Assembly (NCBI GenBank): GCA_030698645.1 | Contig: JAUYMV010000622.1 | Coordinates: 1 to 9,873 of the forward strand | DNA: 9,873 nt | Direction: 5' to 3' | Source of the DNA: Mesorhizobium sp. | Lineage (GTDB): Bacteria; Pseudomonadota; Alphaproteobacteria; Rhizobiales; Rhizobiaceae | In this document: in pieces, positions 7,249-9,873 of the stretch | Layout of the letters: each line of letters opens with the position of its first letter | Numbering within the stretch: position 1 is the stretch's first letter | Notes under the pieces: model-generated | The model's database searches: none | Told to the model about the DNA's origin: nothing | Seen by the model: only the letters and a program-made list of their open reading frames with translations | Made by a program: the position numbers and the translations under genes

Positions 7249-7399
7249 CGATTCTCGGGTCCGGTTCCGACGGGAGTGTCGAGGGCGATGGAGCGCGTTG
7301 CAACCCGAAAACGCGCGTGGTGGCGCGGATGCTGACAGGGAGTGGCCGGCCGCCCGAACGTCGGCATCGGGTTCAAAGGGACAATTTGCCGGGCGGGAC

Positions 7400-8626
7400 C
7401 TAACCGAGTTCGCCGAGCCGCCGGGCGATGAACCGGCCGACGGCCTCAGATCCAGCCAGCCGCGATGCATGCGCGAATGCGCCCTTCGCTTCGGCGCGGC
7501 GTCCGGCCCGGCGCAGGAGTTCGCCGCGCGCGACATGGGCGGGCTGGTAGGTCGTGAGTTCGTCCCGCGCGAGGAGCGCGTCGATCAGGCGGATGCCCGC
7601 CTCGGGCCCGTCGCGCATGCCGATCGCCGCCGCCCGGTTGAGCTCGACGGTCGGGGAGGGCTGCGCGAGGAGCAGCATGTCGTAGAGCGCCACGACGCGA
7701 TGCCAGTCGACGCCGCGGCCGATGGCGGCGGCATGTTCGGCGGCGATCGCCGCCTGGATCGCGTAGGCGCCGACCTCGCCGCCGGCGAAGGCGCGGGCCG
7801 CCAATCGCTTGCCCTCCGCGATTCCGGCATGGTTCCAGAGGGAACGGTCCTGGTCCTCGAACAGGATCAGCGATCCGTCGGCGGCGCTCCGCGCGGCGCG
7901 GCGGGAATCCTGGAGCAGCATCAGGGCGAGCAGGCCGAGCGCCTCCGAATCGGGAAGCAGCGAGACGAGCAGGCGGCCGAGCCGGATCGCCTCGGCGGCA
8001 AGGTCGACCCGGACAACGGCTTCGCCGGACGACGCGGCATAGGCTTCGTTGAAGATCAGGTAGATCACGCGCAGCACATGCTCGAGCCGGTCCGGCAGCT
8101 CGTGCCGGTCGGGCGTGCGGTAGGGGATCCTTTCGTCGCGGATACGGGCCTTTGCCCGCACGATGCGCTGCGCCATCGTCGGCGCGGACACGAGGAAGGC
8201 GGCGGCGACCTGCTCGGTGGTCAGGCCGCCGACCTCGCGCAATGTAAGCGCCACCTGCGCCTCCGCGCCAAGCGCCGGATGGCAGCAGGTGAAGATCAGC
8301 CGCAACTGGTCGTCGGCGATCGCCTCCTCGTCCATGGCGTCGGGTCCGGGAATCGCGTCGTCGGCGATCAAGGCGAGTTCGTCCGCGAGGTTCCGCTGGC
8401 GCGCCGATTTGCGAATCCGGTCAATCGCCTTGAAGCGGCCCGTGGAAACCAGCCACGCGAACGGATTGCGCGGCACGCCCTCGCGCGGCCATTGCTCCGC
8501 CGCCGCCGCGAAGGCGTCGGCCAGCGCATCTTCCGCGCGGTCGAAATCGCCGAGCAGGCGGATCAGCGTCGCGAGGACGCGGCGCGACTGCGACCGGTAG
8601 GCGGCCTCGATTTCGGCGTGGCTCAT
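7400..8626 (-). CDS. ECF RNA polymerase sigma factor, ECF42 type, with TPR-like C-terminal extension
   Basis: A 408-residue sigma-70-family factor, about twice the length of a simple ECF sigma. Region 2 spans roughly residues 8-75, with DRAEDALADAFAAAAEQWP (29-47) and the PFAWLVSTGRFKAIDRIR helix (55-72). Region 4 spans about 105-165, with LTLREVGGLTTEQVAAAFLV and TMAQRIVRAKARIR. The rest, about 175-408, is a helical TPR-like extension with IYLIFNEAYAASSGE (188-202) and DWHRVVALYDMLLLAQPSPTVELNRAAA (307-334), the hallmark of the ECF42 group (COG4941). ECF42 factors have no classical anti-sigma factor and are encoded beside DGPF proteins, exactly as here. The start is 27 nt after the stop of the canonical DGPF gene, so both are likely on one transcript from the promoter at 9043-9069, which would make the sigma factor autoregulated. 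The inducing signal is unknown. Confidence 0.93.
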   Translation of the reverse strand: MSHAEIEAAYRSQSRRVLATLIRLLGDFDRAEDALADAFAAAAEQWPREGVPRNPFAWLVSTGRFKAIDRIRKSARQRNLADELALIADDAIPGPDAMDEEAIADDQLRLIFTCCHPALGAEAQVALTLREVGGLTTEQVAAAFLVSAPTMAQRIVRAKARIRDERIPYRTPDRHELPDRLEHVLRVIYLIFNEAYAASSGEAVVRVDLAAEAIRLGRLLVSLLPDSEALGLLALMLLQDSRRAARSAADGSLILFEDQDRSLWNHAGIAEGKRLAARAFAGGEVGAYAIQAAIAAEHAAAIGRGVDWHRVVALYDMLLLAQPSPTVELNRAAAIGMRDGPEAGIRLIDALLARDELTTYQPAHVARGELLRRAGRRAEAKGAFAHASRLAGSEAVGRFIARRLGELG

Positions 8627-8653
8627 GCGGCGGGGGGCGGGCGACCCCGCCGG

Positions 8654-9007
8654 TCAGGCGCGGATGTCATAGGCGGGCCTCACCTCGATTCTCGAATAAT
8701 GCGCCATCGGCGAACTTTCGGCGATCGCCAGCGCCTCGTCCATGCTGTCCGCGCGGACGGCCACGATCCCGCCGAGGTGCTCCTTGGTCTCGGCGAAAGG
8801 GCCATCGGTGCGCATCGGCTTCGACGCCCGGATGGTCACGGTCCGGGCGGTGTCCGGCTGCTTCAGCGCGCGCGCCAGCAACAGCCGCCCCGACGCCTCG
8901 AGCGCAGTATCCCACGCCCGGCAATCCTCCTGCAGCTTGCGGTCCTCCTCGGCGCCGATGCCCTCGAAGCGGCTTTCATCGATGTAGAACAGAAGTGCGA
9001 ATTCCAT
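8654..9007 (-). CDS. DGPF/YCII-domain protein, canonical copy
   Basis: A 117-residue cytoplasmic protein of the DGPF/YCII-related family, which has a ferredoxin-like dimeric alpha/beta fold. The biochemical role of DGPF proteins is not settled, but they are the usual targets of ECF42 sigma factors. The signature TDGPFAETKEHLGG is intact at residues 67-80 (Asp68-Gly-Pro-Phe71), and the C-terminus has AESSPMAHYSRIEVRP (96-111). The ATG at 9005-9007 is chosen because GAGGAGG (9016-9022) lies 8 nt upstream and MEFALLFYIDE begins the first strand; the open extension further upstream runs through the promoter. It is the first gene of a probable two-gene operon with the sigma factor and sits directly behind a TGTCGA-N17-CGAC promoter. 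Confidence 0.92.
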   Translation of the reverse strand: MEFALLFYIDESRFEGIGAEEDRKLQEDCRAWDTALEASGRLLLARALKQPDTARTVTIRASKPMRTDGPFAETKEHLGGIVAVRADSMDEALAIAESSPMAHYSRIEVRPAYDIRA

Positions 9008-9042
9008 GCCTCGATCCTCCTCGTCCGGCTGCGGCGAGACTG

Positions 9043-9069
9043 GTCGTCTGCCGCGACCCGAATTCGACA
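9043..9069 (-). promoter_or_regulatory. Putative ECF42-dependent promoter for the DGPF-sigma operon
   Basis: Reading the - strand, TGTCGA (9069-9064), a 17-nt spacer and CGAC (9046-9043) lie upstream of the DGPF gene, leaving room for a short leader before the ribosome site at 9016-9022 and the ATG at 9007. From memory, ECF42 promoters carry TGTCGA at -35 and a CG(A/T)C-type -10. The motif is seen in the sequence; its assignment to this sigma factor is inference. Confidence 0.7.
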
Positions 9070-9105
9070 CCGCGAACAAGTTTTTCCGCCGGTGTCGAAA
9101 TCGGG
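9057..9105. repeat. Inverted repeat formed by two divergent promoter-like half sites
   Basis: The 16-mer CGGTGTCGAAATCGGG on the + strand (9090-9105) is matched at 15 of 16 positions by the - strand sequence at 9072-9057. The two copies are separated by 17 nt and include the -35-like TGTCGA plus the first part of each spacer. The extended identity beyond the six-base box suggests duplication and inversion, or selection on more than the -35 element. Confidence 0.75.
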
Positions 9106-9119
9106 CCGGCACCGGCGAC
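9093..9119 (+). promoter_or_regulatory. Second, divergent ECF42-type promoter on the + strand
   Basis: TGTCGA (9093-9098), a spacer of exactly 17 nt and CGAC (9116-9119) repeat the layout of the - strand promoter 23 nt away. Transcription from here would start around 9125 and run away from the sigma operon, first across a small possible ORF at 9163 and then antisense to the second DGPF gene. No conventional + strand gene lies downstream in the window. Confidence 0.5.
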
Positions 9120-9162
9120 TGTCTGTCGGGAGCGCGATGCTCCTTCGACCTGGAGTAGCCCC

Positions 9163-9372
9163 ATGCACATTCTCGAAGCAGCGCTCATGTCCAATCTCCT
9201 GCACTACAATCGTGGCGCGGCGACCGATGGCCGGCTCGATCCCGAGCCGGAGGCTCAGACCTGCATCGCGCCCCAGACGGGCCGCACCTCGATGGTCGCC
9301 GCGCGCGCCATCGGATGGGTTTTGGCAAGGGCGACGGCCTCGTCTATCCCGCCGCAGCGCACGAGTTCGTAG
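9163..9372 (+). other. Possible small ORF or antisense transcript behind the divergent promoter
   Basis: An ATG at 9163 with GGAG at 9152-9155, 7 nt upstream, opens a 69-codon frame beginning MHILEAALMSNLLHYN. It lies about 40 nt after the expected transcription start of the + strand ECF42-type promoter. Only about the first 30 codons lie outside the opposite-strand DGPF gene; the rest is antisense to that gene's 3' part and may be open by chance in GC-rich DNA. I recognise no family. It may be a small peptide, the remnant of a lost gene, or simply an antisense RNA. Confidence 0.22.
9231..9250. terminator. Perfect hairpin just after the second DGPF gene
   Basis: CCGGCTCG (9231-9238) and CGAGCCGG (9243-9250) form an 8-bp perfect stem with a 4-nt ATCC loop. 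It begins 4 nt past the - strand stop codon at 9255, a good place to end that transcript and separate the two DGPF genes. No U-tract follows, so it may stabilise a 3' end rather than terminate on its own. Confidence 0.45.
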
Positions 9373-9593
9373 GCGCACATCTGCTCCTCCGACGACGAGA
9401 ACGGCGCATGTTCGATCCGCTCCTCGCCGCCGCGCAGCCGCACGGTCACCGCCGCGCTCGCCGGCTCGAGCGGCTTGCCGCCGATGCGAACTCCCCTGGC
9501 TTCGGCGGCTTCGATCCACGACCTGATCCCCGACAGGAGCGCCTCGTCGGGCCGGAAAGCGCCGTCGTGACTGATGATGAACAGGAATTCCAA
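9255..9593 (-). CDS. Divergent DGPF/YCII-family protein with TTG start
   Basis: A 112-residue protein with the same layout as the canonical DGPF protein downstream: an N-terminal strand MEFLFIISHDG, a central motif region, and a C-terminal MARAATIEVRPVWG (95-108) that parallels MAHYSRIEVRPAYD. The signature is altered: residues 62-71 read HAPFSSSEEQ where DGPFAETKE is expected, so the Asp-Gly pair is lost while Pro-Phe is kept. Translation appears to start at TTG (9593-9591), because AGGAGG (9604-9599) sits 5 nt upstream and no in-frame ATG or GTG is better placed. It is separated from the next DGPF gene by 247 nt, a hairpin and the divergent promoters. I see no TGTCGA-N17-CGAC site upstream of it, so it may be under different control. 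Probably an old paralogue with a changed or lost function. Confidence 0.8.
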   Translation of the reverse strand: MEFLFIISHDGAFRPDEALLSGIRSWIEAAEARGVRIGGKPLEPASAAVTVRLRGGEERIEHAPFSSSEEQMCAYELVRCGGIDEAVALAKTHPMARAATIEVRPVWGAMQV

Positions 9594-9634
9594 TGTACCC
9601 TCCTGGAACCGGCATAGCGGCCTTGCGACAACCG

Positions 9635-9646
9635 GTTGATATCAAC
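9635..9646. promoter_or_regulatory. Perfect 12-bp palindrome GTTGATATCAAC, candidate operator
   Basis: The palindrome lies 42 nt upstream of the TTG start of the divergent DGPF gene, within its likely promoter region. It shares the TGATATCA core with a second 12-bp palindrome whose centre is 56 nt away. Perfect AT-containing palindromes are rare in this GC-rich sequence, and a repeated core suggests a dimeric repressor or activator site. The cognate regulator is not in the window. Confidence 0.35.
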
Positions 9647-9690
9647 ATATGGCCCACCGGAAAAGTGGCCGTCCGATCATGCTGACAGCT

Positions 9691-9702
9691 CCTGATATCA
9701 GG
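9691..9702. promoter_or_regulatory. Perfect 12-bp palindrome CCTGATATCAGG, second candidate operator
   Basis: This is the second TGATATCA-centred palindrome in the gap between the partial gene at the window end and the divergent DGPF gene. It lies 5 nt past the stop codon of that partial gene. It could be a distal operator partner of the site at 9635-9646, or a chance feature of the 3' end. Confidence 0.3.
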
Positions 9703-9707
9703 CAGCG

Positions 9708-9873
9708 CTATTCGCGGCGCAGGTCGACGATCCACTCGCCGAGCGCGGCCATGCGCACGTCCCGCAGCATGCGGAAGAAGCCGTCCGCCTGGAACTCGGC
9801 GGTGATCCGGCCCTTCTCGGCGGTGCCTTCGGCGGCCTCGCCGACGACGGCGTGCGGATTGAGGTCGCCGGCC
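9708..9873 (-). CDS. C-terminal end of an unidentified gene, cut by the window edge
   Basis: The - strand is open from the window end to a TAG at 9710-9708, giving 54 residues that finish MAALGEWIVDLRRE. Nearly every codon ends in G or C and the composition is that of a soluble protein, so it is very likely the 3' end of a real gene. I do not recognise the family. It lies 114 nt upstream of the divergent DGPF gene on the same strand, so read-through is possible, but the two palindromes and the gap argue for separate promoters. Confidence 0.6.
   Translation of the reverse strand, partial: AGDLNPHAVVGEAAEGTAEKGRITAEFQADGFFRMLRDVRMAALGEWIVDLRRE

Noticed and set aside
7277..7303. Another TGTCGA on the + strand upstream of the glycosylase gene
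   Set aside because: It faces the wrong way for that gene and has no CGAC or CGTC 17 nt downstream.
7249..7536. N-terminal extension of the YcaQ/AlkX-like protein
   Set aside because: The added 96 residues overlap the 3' end of the sigma gene, are Arg/Pro/Ser rich and do not resemble the family. The internal ATG gives the normal N-terminus.
7094..9526. A long open + strand frame across the glycosylase, sigma factor and DGPF genes
   Set aside because: It runs through four convincingly annotated - strand genes and their promoters, has low-complexity Arg/Ala/Gly composition and no family resemblance.
9605..9630. TGTCGC on the - strand near the start of the divergent DGPF gene as an ECF42 promoter
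   Set aside because: The last base of the -35 box differs, no CGAC or CGTC follows at 17 nt, and the start point would fall on the ribosome-binding site.

Overview
The window looks like chromosomal DNA from an alphaproteobacterium of the Rhizobiales (Hyphomicrobiales), plausibly near Mesorhizobium or its relatives. The base composition is very GC rich, with G or C at most third codon positions. It also carries three kinds of palindromic interspersed repeat that I associate with rhizobial genomes (2546-2658, 4438-4567, 5939-6042). The organism is inferred from gene types and repeat style, not from a marker gene. I see no rRNA, tRNA, CRISPR array or transposase.

Left region, + strand (1-5434): a catabolic gene cluster. 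It starts with the 3' part of an MmgE/PrpD-family gene, whose stop overlaps the GTG start of a non-pyrrolysine MttB-superfamily (trimethylamine methyltransferase-like) gene. After a 255-nt gap filled by a palindromic mosaic repeat comes a dimethylglycine/sarcosine dehydrogenase-like flavoprotein with C-terminal GcvT (folate-binding) domains. A methyltransferase-superfamily protein beside a folate-linked demethylating flavoprotein suggests oxidation of an N-methylated compound, but the substrate cannot be read from the sequence and no corrinoid protein is present. The flavoprotein carries an in-frame insertion of about 87 residues made largely of a palindromic DNA repeat.

Middle (5435-6039): a hairpin, a small probably exported hypothetical protein with two cysteines, and a rhizobial-type repeat that fills the gap between two convergent genes and overlaps both of their stop codons.

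Right region, - strand (6040-9873): read in transcription order, this holds the 3' end of an unidentified gene, a divergent DGPF/YCII-family protein with a TTG start, a canonical DGPF/YCII protein, an ECF sigma factor of the ECF42 type with a long TPR-like C-terminal extension, and a YcaQ/AlkX-type winged-helix DNA glycosylase. The canonical DGPF gene and the sigma gene are 27 nt apart and probably form one transcript.

The most interesting signal is upstream of the canonical DGPF gene. Two copies of TGTCGA-N17-CGAC lie in divergent orientation inside a 15/16-matching inverted repeat (9057-9105). This fits the ECF42 promoter motif as I recall it. One copy should drive the DGPF-sigma operon, making it autoregulated. 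The other points the opposite way, into a possible small ORF and antisense to the second DGPF gene. A pair of TGATATCA-centred 12-bp palindromes (9635-9646, 9691-9702) lies upstream of the second DGPF gene and may be an operator.
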